Position numbers and translations under genes: made by a program
Shown: positions 1 to 6,459 of the stretch, in pieces
How positions within the stretch are numbered: position 1 is the stretch's first letter
How the letters are laid out: every line of letters starts with the position of its first letter
DNA from: Acetobacteraceae bacterium
Lineage (GTDB): Bacteria > Pseudomonadota > Alphaproteobacteria > Acetobacterales > Acetobacteraceae
DNA: 13,900 nt
Direction: 5' to 3'
NCBI GenBank assembly: GCA_030039695.1
Contig: JASHVB010000180.1
Location: 1 to 13,900 of the forward strand
The notes under the pieces: model-generated
Told to the model about the DNA's origin: nothing
The model's database searches: none
The model's input: only the letters and a program-made list of their open reading frames with translations

Positions 1-663
1 CAGGCTGGTGCGGCGCAGCTTGCGTGTGAGCTCCTCCTCCAGCTCCAGCCGCCGCGTTTGCTCGCCGGCGTCGTCGCTCAGCGCCGCGATCTGCGCCCGC
101 AGTTCCTCGAGCTCGGTCGCCTTCGGCCACCGCAGCGCGATGCGCCGCGACAAACCGTTTCGCACGGTGCGCATCAGTGCGAGATTCGCCGGTGAGCCGG
201 TGACGGAATAGCCCGCGCGGTGCCAACTCACCGACTCGGTATCGACGACCCGCCGCTTCGCGAGGTCAGGAAGCTCGAGATCCTCGAGGAACAGGTCGAC
301 GAACTCATCGCGCGAGAGGGCGAAGCGGAAATCATCCTGGCCTTCACCGTCGGGGCTGCCTTCCGAGCCTCCGCCGCCGGCGCCACCCGGCGGACGCGGG
401 ATGGTATCTCCTTCCACGTACTCCTTGTTGCCCGGCAGCAGATGGTCGCGGATGCCGCCGGTCGGGCTGCGGTGGAACGAGGGCTCATGCACGCCCTGCG
501 CCGGCAACGAGACCTCGCCTTCCTGGTCCGCGTCCTTGATGCTGCGGTTGGCCGAGGTCTCGTGCACCGCCTTGCGGATCAGGGATTTCGCCCGGCGCAT
601 GAAGCGCTGGCGGTTGGCAAGGTTCTTGCCGCTGGGGTTAAGTCGGCGATCGACGATGTGCAT
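1..663 (-). CDS. yeaH: YeaH/DUF444 family protein, N-terminal part (runs off the window)
   Basis: This minus-strand gene starts at the ATG at 663 and stays open for 221 codons to the window edge, so only the N-terminal half is present. The start MHIVDRRLNPSGKNLANRQR, followed by FMRRAK, is the typical opening of the YeaH/UPF0229 (DUF444) family. A Gly-rich segment (about residues 93-108, PRPPGGAGGGGSEGSPDGEGQDDF), the phrase HRAGYSVTGSPANLALMRTVRN and a Glu/Arg-rich coiled segment near residues 180-215 also match. In this family a von Willebrand A-like region follows, outside this window. The gene lies 30 bp after prkA on the same strand. The prkA-yeaH-spoVR order is conserved in proteobacteria and linked to starvation and stress survival; the exact biochemical role of YeaH is unknown. 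No strong ribosome binding site is visible, so coupling to prkA is likely. Confidence 0.92.
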   Translation of the reverse strand, partial: MHIVDRRLNPSGKNLANRQRFMRRAKSLIRKAVHETSANRSIKDADQEGEVSLPAQGVHEPSFHRSPTGGIRDHLLPGNKEYVEGDTIPRPPGGAGGGGSEGSPDGEGQDDFRFALSRDEFVDLFLEDLELPDLAKRRVVDTESVSWHRAGYSVTGSPANLALMRTVRNGLSRRIALRWPKATELEELRAQIAALSDDAGEQTRRLELEEELTRKLRRTSL

Positions 664-677
664 TGAGTCTGTCCGTC

Positions 678-694
678 GCGGGGGGTTTCCCCGC
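678..694 (-). repeat. Intercistronic hairpin between prkA and yeaH
   Basis: A perfect 6-bp GC stem (GCGGGG at 678-683 against CCCCGC at 689-694) with a 5-nt loop overlaps the end of the prkA stop codon and sits just before the yeaH start. It has no T-run, so it is more likely an mRNA stabiliser or partial attenuator than a terminator. Its function is inferred. Confidence 0.4.
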
Positions 695-2640
695 TACCCT
701 GCTTGCTTCACCCGCATATACCACTCGACGAGGCGACGCACCTGACGCTCAGTATAGCCGCGGGCAGTCATCCGTTCGACGAACTCGGTGTGCTTCTTCT
801 CTGTTTCGCTATCCTTCTTTGAGCCGAAGCTGATCACCGGCAGCAGTTCTTCGACCTGTGAGAACATGCGCCGTTCAATCACCTCACGGATTTTCTCATA
901 ACTGGTCCACGACGGGTTTTTGCCATTGTTGTTGGCGCGCGCCCGCAGACTGAATTTCACCACTTCGTTGCGGAAGTCCTTGGGGTTGGCGATGCCCGCC
1001 GGCTTTTCGATCTTCGTCAACTCTTGGTTGAGAAGCTCGCGGTTCATCAACTGCCCGGTGTCCGGATCCTTATAGTCAATGTCCTCTATCCAGGCATCCG
1101 CATAGGCGACGTAGCGGTCAAACAGGTTCTGACCGTAGTCGGAGTATGACTCCAGGTACGCCTTCTGGATCTCGTTGCCGATGAACTCCGCGTAACGTGG
1201 CGCCAGTTCGCCCTTGATGAACTCCAGGTAACGCTTTTCCGTCTCCTGCGGCAGTTGCTCGCGGCGGATGGCTTGTTCCAGGACGTACATCAGGTGAACG
1301 GGATCGGCGGCGATTTCGGTCGTGTCGTGGTTGAACGTCGCCGCCAGCACCTTGAAGGCGAAGCGGGTGGAGGCCCCGTCCATCCCTTCCTCCACGCCTG
1401 CCACGTCCTTGTACTCTTGCAGCGAACGGGCACGCGGGTCGGTCTCCTTGAGCGACTCGCCGTCGTAGATACGCATCTTGGAGAACAGCGTGGAGTTCTC
1501 GTGCCGGCGCAGGCGAGTCAGCACGGAAAAGCGGGCCAGCATCTCTAGCGTCGCCGGCGCACACGGCGCCGCGGCCAGTTCGGATCGCGTGATCAGCTTG
1601 TCGTAGATCTTCTGCTCTTCTGTCACTCGCAGGCAGTACGGCACCTTGATGACGTAGATACGGTCGATGAATGCTTCGTTATTGCGATTGTTCTTGAAGC
1701 TCTGCCACTCCGCCTCGTTGGAGTGGGCGAGGATGATGCCGCTGAACGGGATGGCACCGATGTTCTCGGTGCCGATGTAGTTGCCTTCCTGCGTCGCGGT
1801 CAGCAGGGGGTGCAGCATTTTGATCGGTGCCTTGAACATCTCGACGAACTCGAGGATGCCCTGGTTGGCGCGGTTCAACCCGCCAGAGTAGCTGTAGGCG
1901 TCCGGATCGTTTTGCGCATGCAGCTCCAGCTTGCGGATATCCACCTTACCCACAAGTGAAGAGATGTCCTGGTTGTTCTCGTCGCCTGGTTCGGTCTTGG
2001 CGACCGCGATCTGGCGCAGACGTGATGGCAGCAGCTTCTGGACGCGGAACTTTGAGATATCACCGTTGAACTCGTCGAGGCGCTTGACGCACCATGGGCT
2101 CATCAGACCGGTGAGGCGGCGCCGCGGAATCCCATAGCGATCTTCCAGCACAGCACCCATTCGTTCGGGATCGAACAATCCAAGCGGATTCTCGAACACC
2201 GGGCTGAGCTGATCGCCGGCCTTAAGCACATAGATGGGATGCACCTCCATCAGTGCTTTCAGCCGCTCCGCAAGCGACGACTTGCCGCCGCCGACCGGCC
2301 CGAGCAAGTACATGATCTGCTTACGCTCTTCCAAGCCTTGCGCGGCGTGGCGCAGGAATCCGACGATACGCTCGATCGTCTCTTCCATGCCGTAGAACTC
2401 GCTGAACGAGGGGTAGACCCGGATGGTTCGGTTCATGAATATACGGCCGAGGCGCGCATCTTTGGCCGTGTCCACCATTTCCGGTTCGCCGATGGCGGCG
2501 AGCAAACGCTCGGTCGCGGTGGCATACATCATCGGATTGCCGCGGCAGGCTTCAAGATATTCGGCTAGCGAGAGCTCCGCTTCGCGCTGTGCTTCGAAGC
2601 TCTTCGCGTAAGTGGTGAACAGATCATCGACCATGGGCAT
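694..2640 (-). CDS. prkA: PrkA family serine protein kinase / AAA+ protein
   Basis: The 648-aa protein matches PrkA/YeaG from end to end, close to the roughly 644 aa of the E. coli protein. An AAA-type N-terminal domain carries the P-loop GPVGGGKSS at about residues 114-122. Family-specific blocks follow (AKTEPGDENNQDIS, FVEMFKAPIKMLHPLLTATQEGN, ILAHSNEAEW), then the C-terminal PrkA domain (EKPAGIANPKDFRNEVVKF, NPSWTSYEKIREVIE). PrkA was described as a Ser protein kinase, and the Bacillus homologue has been reported as an ATP-dependent protease, so the reaction is not settled. The reading frame stays open up to an ATG at 2685. The ATG at 2640 is preferred because GGAG lies 6 nt upstream, the length fits the family, and the upstream codons overlap a separate small ORF. 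The ATG at 2634 is a second option. It is probably cotranscribed with that small ORF and with yeaH. Confidence 0.96.
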   Translation of the reverse strand: MPMVDDLFTTYAKSFEAQREAELSLAEYLEACRGNPMMYATATERLLAAIGEPEMVDTAKDARLGRIFMNRTIRVYPSFSEFYGMEETIERIVGFLRHAAQGLEERKQIMYLLGPVGGGKSSLAERLKALMEVHPIYVLKAGDQLSPVFENPLGLFDPERMGAVLEDRYGIPRRRLTGLMSPWCVKRLDEFNGDISKFRVQKLLPSRLRQIAVAKTEPGDENNQDISSLVGKVDIRKLELHAQNDPDAYSYSGGLNRANQGILEFVEMFKAPIKMLHPLLTATQEGNYIGTENIGAIPFSGIILAHSNEAEWQSFKNNRNNEAFIDRIYVIKVPYCLRVTEEQKIYDKLITRSELAAAPCAPATLEMLARFSVLTRLRRHENSTLFSKMRIYDGESLKETDPRARSLQEYKDVAGVEEGMDGASTRFAFKVLAATFNHDTTEIAADPVHLMYVLEQAIRREQLPQETEKRYLEFIKGELAPRYAEFIGNEIQKAYLESYSDYGQNLFDRYVAYADAWIEDIDYKDPDTGQLMNRELLNQELTKIEKPAGIANPKDFRNEVVKFSLRARANNNGKNPSWTSYEKIREVIERRMFSQVEELLPVISFGSKKDSETEKKHTEFVERMTARGYTERQVRRLVEWYMRVKQAG

Positions 2641-2651
2641 CGGTCGCTCCG

Positions 2652-2795
2652 TTATTTGGACTGAAAAAAGTGACCCCTCCGGCATTCACGCAACATGGGC
2701 ACGAGCGTAGCGTATGCTGCCCGTGTCGCGTGAAGTTTTTTTTTGCCGAATCGGGCGATTCGTTTTCGGTGTGGCCTTCCGGGATCGTCAGACAT
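2652..2795 (-). CDS. Small basic protein (47 aa) directly upstream of prkA
   Basis: A short minus-strand ORF opens at an ATG (2793-2795) preceded by AAGGAG with an 8-nt spacer, the best ribosome binding site in this part of the window. It ends in TAA 11 nt before the prkA start. It begins MSDDPGRPHRKRIARFGKKK and continues through LHATRAAYATLVPMLREC to FFQSK. It is rich in Arg, Lys and His, has one Cys, and shows no membrane segment or signal peptide. I do not recognise the family. Tight spacing, shared strand and the sigma-54 promoter further upstream suggest it is the first gene of the prkA transcript. It could be a small protein partner of PrkA, a nucleic-acid-binding peptide, or a leader ORF controlling prkA translation. 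A run of nine A residues encodes the KKK stretch. Confidence 0.6.
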   Translation of the reverse strand: MSDDPGRPHRKRIARFGKKKLHATRAAYATLVPMLRECRRGHFFQSK

Positions 2796-2958
2796 AGGCG
2801 GCTCTCCTTATGGAGCGAGGGGCTGCGACAGATCGACAAAGGCGATGCAGCGTGTTTGTTCTGTGGCAGATCACCATCAAGTGCGAGCGCCCCGGCTGGA
2901 CGCGCGCAGCGGTTGAACTCAGGCGAGGCGCCCGGGCCGTAAAGGGCCGGTCAGGACG

Positions 2959-2976
2959 AAGCAAACGGTATGCCAA
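2959..2976 (-). promoter_or_regulatory. Sigma-54 (RpoN) promoter for the small ORF-prkA-yeaH unit
   Basis: On the minus strand TTGGCATACCGTTTGCTT matches the sigma-54 consensus TGGCAC-N5-TTGCW at every key base, with one C-to-T change. The invariant GG and GC dinucleotides are exactly 10 nt apart. The predicted start of transcription is near 2949, giving a leader of about 150 nt before the small ORF. In E. coli the orthologous yeaGH operon is activated by NtrC with sigma-54 during nitrogen starvation, so the location makes biological sense. No convincing NtrC-type enhancer site was identified by eye in 2977-3360. Confidence 0.72.
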
Positions 2977-3360
2977 GTGTCCACTCATTAGATAATTTCC
3001 CAAGTGGGCCAGAGATCAAGTGTCGGCGCGTGGATTGCTTCGAATTCATCAAAATTGCCCCCGGCCCGGGCTGGTCGGCTCTGGCCCGCGAGCCACCCCC
3101 GGCCGTGCGGGCCGGGTGGGCGAAACCTGCCGAGGGATCGGCAGATGCAACTGCGCGGCTCCCCGAGACATCGGACAGGCGAATCCGCCAATCCCGTAGC
3201 AGACCACGCCCGCAATCGTTAAATTCCCGTATCTCGTCAGACTGGAGTCGGCTCAGACAATTCCTCGGTATTGCCGCCCGAATTCCGCTCGAACAGGGAT
3301 TGCGCCCCGTTACGCTGCGTTGAGATCCGTCAACCCTGCTGGACGTTCCCGCGCGAGCGG
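2977..3360. other. Gene-free region between the prkA promoter and the anti-sigma gene
   Basis: No ORF with a credible start, ribosome binding site and protein character was found on either strand. Two neighbouring GC-rich hairpins are present: GGCTC (3077-3081) with GAGCC (3090-3094), and CCGGCC (3099-3104) with GGCCGG (3110-3115). They lie downstream of the minus-strand anti-sigma gene and could end its transcript, although there is no T-run. The remainder may hold the upstream activator sites that a sigma-54 promoter needs; none could be named. Confidence 0.5.
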
Positions 3361-3606
3361 TCAGGCTTGGCTGTCGCCGCCGGAAGAGACCCGAGCCAAG
3401 ATATCCGACTCGACCTGCGGTGCCGGTGGCGGCAGCCGCCCGGCGCGCAGCATGCGCACCATCACTCGCATTTGCGCGAAATAGCGCCGGCACGCCGGAC
3501 AAAGCAGCAGGTGTAGCAACACACCCGCCTCAGCCACCAGCGGCAGGGCACGCTCCATGTGGCCGGTCACCAGCTCACTCATGTCACGGCAGGTCGGGAT
3601 CGCCAC
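3361..3606 (-). CDS. Small zinc-finger anti-sigma factor-like protein
   Basis: This is an 81-aa protein with the signature of small anti-sigma/zf-HC2 proteins. It opens MAIPTCRDMSELVTGHMERA and then has HLLLCPAC at about residues 34-41. The ordered Cys and His residues, including the HxxxCxxC motif, probably bind zinc. Such proteins bind and inactivate ECF sigma factors in the cytoplasm. There is no membrane segment. The frame stays open far upstream, antisense to the sigma gene. The GTG at 3606 is chosen because it retains the conserved first Cys and has GGGA about 10 nt upstream; the ATG at 3582 would delete that Cys. It is divergent from the ECF sigma gene with 96 bp between them, whereas most such pairs are co-directional. 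Its pairing with that sigma factor is inferred from adjacency. Confidence 0.72.
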   Translation of the reverse strand: MAIPTCRDMSELVTGHMERALPLVAEAGVLLHLLLCPACRRYFAQMRVMVRMLRAGRLPPPAPQVESDILARVSSGGDSQA

Positions 3607-3702
3607 GTCACTTGCATCCCAGCAAAGCTTTTGGTGAGACTCGCGGCCAGCCACGGCGTTACGCGACAGTTTGCCAGGATCGGTGGGAAAGGCCAGCGCA
3701 GC

Positions 3703-4476
3703 ATGCGCCAGAGTGCGGGACGCCACCCCGAGATCGATCAGCCGGATTTCCTGGCGCGGCTGCGGCGCGGCGACCCAGAGGCCTACCGGAGCCTGATCCG
3801 CCGCTTCCATGCCTCTCTCGTGGGCGTCGCCGCCTCGATCATTGGCAGTCACGCCCAGGCTGAGGAGGTCGTGCAGGACGCGTGGCTCGCCGTCTATACT
3901 GGCATCGGCGCTTTCGAGGGCCGATCCAGCCTCACCACCTGGCTGTTCAGCATCGTGCTCAACCGTGCCCGCACCCGGGCGACGCGCGAAGCCCGGCTGG
4001 TCGGTCTGCCGGAACTCGATGGCGGCGAACCGAACGAGCGTGCCGTTCCGCTCTCGGCATTCCAGCCCGATGGGCACTGGGTGGAAGTGCCGCGGCTGTG
4101 GGACGACATCAGCCCGGAACGGATCGTCGGCGGCCGGCAATTGTGGGAGCACGTGCAGGCGGCGATCGAGCGGCTACCCGCCGGCCAGCGGGCCGTCTTG
4201 CTTCTGCGCGACCTGGAGGGGTGCACCGCCGAGGACGCCTGCACGCTGCTCGGCATCACCGCTGAGAACCAGCGTGTGCTGCTGCACCGTGCGCGCGGCC
4301 GCATCCGCGCGATCGTCGACACGCTGGTCGGTAACGAACCCGAGCCTACGCCCTGGCCAGCCACACCGAGGCAGCAACGCCCGCGCGCATCGCCGCTCGG
4401 CCGCTCGATCGAACGTGTGCTGTGCGGGCTGCGCGGCTTGCTACGCGAATGCTTGTGGACAGCGGGCACGGCATAG
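3703..4476 (+). CDS. ECF-type RNA polymerase sigma factor
   Basis: The 257-aa protein has a sigma-70 region 2 at about residues 28-95, including AEEVVQDAWLAVY and FEGRSSLTTWLFSIVLNRAR. Region 4 is at about 147-204 (AIERLPAGQRAVLLLRDLEG, then AEDACTLLGITAENQRVLLHRARGRIR). Between them is a linker of some 50 residues. A basic, Pro-rich tail of about 50 residues (PTPWPATPRQQRPRAS, then an Arg/Leu-rich helix-like end) goes beyond the usual ECF length. The frame is open from 3559, but the ATG at 3703 fits the family N-terminus, has GGAAAGG about 10 nt upstream, and avoids overlap with the divergent anti-sigma gene. It should direct RNA polymerase to a dedicated promoter set. The inducing signal cannot be read from the sequence. 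Confidence 0.88.
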   Translation: MRQSAGRHPEIDQPDFLARLRRGDPEAYRSLIRRFHASLVGVAASIIGSHAQAEEVVQDAWLAVYTGIGAFEGRSSLTTWLFSIVLNRARTRATREARLVGLPELDGGEPNERAVPLSAFQPDGHWVEVPRLWDDISPERIVGGRQLWEHVQAAIERLPAGQRAVLLLRDLEGCTAEDACTLLGITAENQRVLLHRARGRIRAIVDTLVGNEPEPTPWPATPRQQRPRASPLGRSIERVLCGLRGLLRECLWTAGTA

Positions 4477-4538
4477 TGATGAAATTACGCGCAACGGGAA
4501 AAGCCCGGGCAGGGGCAGCCAAAAACGGGAGACGGGAC

Positions 4539-4727
4539 ATGGCAGCAGGGAAACACAAGTCAGCCGCGGCCGGACAGAAGGCACGCGCGGCACCGCAGGC
4601 GGCGCGGACAACTGGTGCGCGGCCGGTGGCCACGCCGCGTGCCAGCAATCCGCAACAGCTCATCCGCGAAGCAGCCTGGAGCCGCATGTTCGGACGCATC
4701 GAAGCGAAGAATCCGTTCACGCGATGA
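4539..4727 (+). CDS. Hypothetical Ala/Lys-rich small protein (62 aa)
   Basis: The ORF starts at an ATG preceded by GGGAGACGGGAC, a good purine-rich ribosome binding site, 62 nt after the sigma factor stop. The first half is low-complexity Ala/Lys/Arg/Gly (MAAGKHKSAAAGQKARAAPQ). The second half is more protein-like (SNPQQLIREAAWSRMFGRIE, then AKNPFTR) and could form one amphipathic helix. No family is recognised. The Ala/Lys-rich start resembles DNA-binding or disordered tails, but that is only composition. It is probably cotranscribed with the sigma gene and followed by a hairpin at 4734-4766. An ATG at 4479 in the same frame would add 20 residues but lacks a clear ribosome binding site. Confidence 0.5.
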   Translation: MAAGKHKSAAAGQKARAAPQAARTTGARPVATPRASNPQQLIREAAWSRMFGRIEAKNPFTR

Positions 4728-4733
4728 TGCCTA

Positions 4734-4766
4734 CGTGATGACCGGGGGTGGTCCCGGCGATCCACG
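4734..4766 (+). repeat. REP-like hairpin after the sigma/62-aa unit
   Basis: Nested arms CGTG...CACG (4734-4737 and 4763-4766) and CCGGG...CCCGG (4742-4746 and 4753-4757) form an interrupted stem starting 6 nt after the 62-aa ORF stop. The layout, including the following ATCCACGCCT-type sequence, resembles a dispersed palindrome common between genes of alphaproteobacteria. It resembles the hairpin at 7356-7384. It may also stop transcription, but has no T-run. Confidence 0.45.
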
Positions 4767-4859
4767 CCTTTGGTCAGTTGCACCAAGAGAAGAGGTGCTG
4801 GACCGCCGATGACGGATGGCCCCCGCGCCTCCGGTGCCTCGTCGGACCGCGCGACGCAA

Positions 4860-4887
4860 TTGAAACCGCGCGCCCGTGAGCTAGGAT
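4860..4887 (+). promoter_or_regulatory. Sigma-70-type promoter of the substrate-binding protein gene
   Basis: TTGAAA (4860-4865) and TAGGAT (4882-4887) are separated by 16 nt. The predicted start near 4894 gives a leader of about 50 nt that begins with a perfect 6-bp hairpin, GGCGGC...GCCGCC (4895-4912). The match is by eye only. Confidence 0.45.
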
Positions 4888-4943
4888 CGGGGTCGGCGGC
4901 GCGTCTGCCGCCTTACGTTCACGGACCAGGGGAAACTAGCCGG

Positions 4944-6149
4944 ATGAGAAGACAAGTCGCGACCGCGTGTGCGGTCGCTGGATTGCTGCTGGGCGCCGCC
5001 ATGTGGCCCGCCGCAACAAAGGCTGAGCCGGGCGTCACAGCCACCGAACTCAAGATCGGCAACACGGTCCCTTACAGCGGGCCCGCGTCGTCCTACAGCG
5101 TTCTGGGCAAGCTGGAGACCGCATTCTTCAAGATGGTCAACGACAGCGGCGGCGTCGCTGGCCATAAGATCGTCTATCTGTCGTACGACGATAACTACAG
5201 TCCGCCGAAGACGGTGGAACAGATCCGCCAGCTGGTGGAAGAGGACCAGGTCGCGTTCACTTTCGCCACGCTCGGCACGCCGACCAATAGCGCGATCGAG
5301 CGCTACATGAACATGAAGAAGGTGCCTCAGCTTTTCGTCGCGACTGGCGCCGACAAGTGGGGTAACTATAAGCAGTTTCCCTGGACGATCGGCTGGCAGC
5401 CGAGTTATCGGACCGAGGCGCAGATCTACACCAAGTACATGCTGCAGAAGATGCCGAACGCAAAGCTAGGCATCCTCTATCAGAATGACGACTTCGGTAA
5501 GGACTATCCGGCCGGCGTCAAGGACGTGCTGGGTGCGAAATACGACAAGATGGTCGTCGCCGAGAGCTACGAGGCAACCGACCCGACCATCGACAGTCAG
5601 GTCGCGCAGCTCCAGGCGGCCGGTGCAAACGTGATCCTGGTGGCAGCGATTCCCAAGTTTGCAGCACAGGCAATCCGCCAGGTGCATGACCTGAACTGGC
5701 ACCCGATGTTTTTCATGTCTAACGTCTCGATTTCGGTTGGCGCGGTGATCAGGCCGGCCGGACCGGAGAACGCGGTCGGCATCATCAGCGCCGCGTACTT
5801 GAAGGATCAGAGTGATCCGACCTGGGCGAATGATGCCGGCATGAATGAGTGGCGTGCGTTCATGGCGAAATATATGCCGGGCGCGGATCTGACGGACGGC
5901 GGCTACATCGCGGCGTACGGCCTCAGCAAGACCGTGCTGCAAGTGTTGCAGCAGTGCAAAGGCAACTTCTCGCGGGCGAATATCATCAAGCAGGCCGCCA
6001 ACCTGCATGATCTGAGCAATCCGGTGCTGCTGCCCGGAATCAAGATCAACACCAGCCCGACGAACTACCACCCGATCCGGGCCATGCAACTCGAATCATG
6101 GGACGGCAAGAGCTGGAAGCTGTTCGGCAACGTGATCCAGGGACAGTGA
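4944..6149 (+). CDS. ABC transporter periplasmic substrate-binding protein (branched-chain amino acid type)
   Basis: The 401-aa protein starts with a clear signal peptide: a basic n-region (MRRQ), a hydrophobic core at residues 5-22 and a probable cleavage after ATKA at residue 27. The mature part is a type 1 periplasmic binding protein of the Leu/Ile/Val class (Peripla_BP_6). It has ELKIGNTVPYSGPASSYSVL, GGVAGHKIVYLSYDDNYSPP, a KLGILYQNDDFGKDYP block and DGGYIAAYGLSKTVLQVL. The ATG at 4944 is chosen over the in-frame ATG at 4770 because it opens the signal peptide and has AGGGGA 10 nt upstream. No permease or ATPase gene is adjacent, so this is an orphan receptor, as is common in metabolically versatile alphaproteobacteria. 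The ligand is unknown; such paralogues bind amino acids, amides, aromatic acids or urea. Confidence 0.93.
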   Translation: MRRQVATACAVAGLLLGAAMWPAATKAEPGVTATELKIGNTVPYSGPASSYSVLGKLETAFFKMVNDSGGVAGHKIVYLSYDDNYSPPKTVEQIRQLVEEDQVAFTFATLGTPTNSAIERYMNMKKVPQLFVATGADKWGNYKQFPWTIGWQPSYRTEAQIYTKYMLQKMPNAKLGILYQNDDFGKDYPAGVKDVLGAKYDKMVVAESYEATDPTIDSQVAQLQAAGANVILVAAIPKFAAQAIRQVHDLNWHPMFFMSNVSISVGAVIRPAGPENAVGIISAAYLKDQSDPTWANDAGMNEWRAFMAKYMPGADLTDGGYIAAYGLSKTVLQVLQQCKGNFSRANIIKQAANLHDLSNPVLLPGIKINTSPTNYHPIRAMQLESWDGKSWKLFGNVIQGQ

Positions 6150-6156
6150 CCGACAC

Positions 6157-6293
6157 GTCCTCTCCCGCGAGGCGGGGGAGGACCGCCATGCAACGGCCGG
6201 TGAGGGTCGTGCCGAACGCCGACCATGTGCGGATGCGCGACCCTCGCCTGCGGTGCTTGGCACCACAGCCTCTCCCACTCCGCGGCGAGAGGC
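6157..6293. repeat. Composite palindromic (REP-like) intergenic element
   Basis: Three successive hairpins fill the space between the binding-protein stop and the tRNA. They are a 12-bp stem (6157-6168 with 6172-6183, one T-G pair), an 8-bp stem GAGGGTCG...CGACCCTC (6202-6209 with 6238-6245), and a 7-bp stem GCCTCTC...GAGAGGC (6268-6274 with 6287-6293). The first and third share a CCTCTCCC core. The first may end the binding-protein transcript and the third the minus-strand tRNA transcript, but neither has a T-run. The arrangement resembles dispersed REP/BIME-type elements of GC-rich proteobacteria. Confidence 0.5.
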
Positions 6294-6300
6294 GTTGCTC

Positions 6301-6375
6301 TGGTGGGCGCGACAGGGATTGAACCTGTGGCCCCTGCCATGTCAAGGCAGTGCTCTCCCGCTGAGCTACGCGCCC
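6301..6375 (-). tRNA. tRNA-Val (anticodon GAC)
   Basis: The minus strand folds as a complete 75-nt tRNA. The acceptor stem pairs GGGCGCG with CGCGCCC, the D-arm has TAGCTCAGCGGGAGAGC, and the anticodon arm is CTGCC-TTGACAT-GGCAG with anticodon GAC. A short variable loop and a T-arm GTTCAATCC follow. The 3' end is ACCA with the CCA encoded in the gene. It reads valine codons GUC/GUU. It lies alone on the minus strand between two plus-strand genes and has its own promoter upstream. Confidence 0.97.
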
Positions 6376-6386
6376 ACCCACGCAAC

Positions 6387-6415
6387 TTCTAACGCGGCGG
6401 TGCCAGTTCGGGCAA
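6387..6415 (-). promoter_or_regulatory. Sigma-70-type promoter of tRNA-Val
   Basis: On the minus strand TTGCCC (6410-6415) and TTAGAA (6387-6392) are exactly 17 nt apart. The end of the -10 box is 11 nt before the mature tRNA 5' end, a normal spacing for a short pre-tRNA leader. Confidence 0.5.
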
Positions 6416-6459
6416 GCTTGCCTCGTGACATCGCGCCGCCACCCCGCTTGAATACGGCG

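Noticed and set aside
220..666. Plus-strand 148-codon frame at the left edge.
   Set aside because: It is the antisense shadow of the yeaH N-terminus, whose protein matches its family well.
2687..2743. A 15-position inverted repeat followed by nine T on the plus strand looks like an intrinsic terminator.
   Set aside because: No plus-strand gene reads into it, and on the minus strand the same bases encode part of the 47-aa small ORF, with the T-run being the KKK codons.
2951..3502. A 183-codon minus-strand frame in the gap before the anti-sigma gene.
   Set aside because: The composition is Arg/Ser/Gly-rich with no domain character, it has no ribosome binding site, and it overlaps the anti-sigma gene in another frame.
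3607..4152. Long upstream extension of the anti-sigma reading frame.
   Set aside because: It is antisense to the sigma factor coding region and shows no family resemblance; the zinc-finger protein is complete from the GTG at 3606.
6257..6272. Plus-strand TTGGCACC as a second sigma-54 promoter.
   Set aside because: The -12 TTGC element is missing at the required spacing.
6253..6459. N-terminal extension of the amidohydrolase.
   Set aside because: It runs through tRNA-Val and the palindromic element, and the family homology begins after the ATG at 6460.
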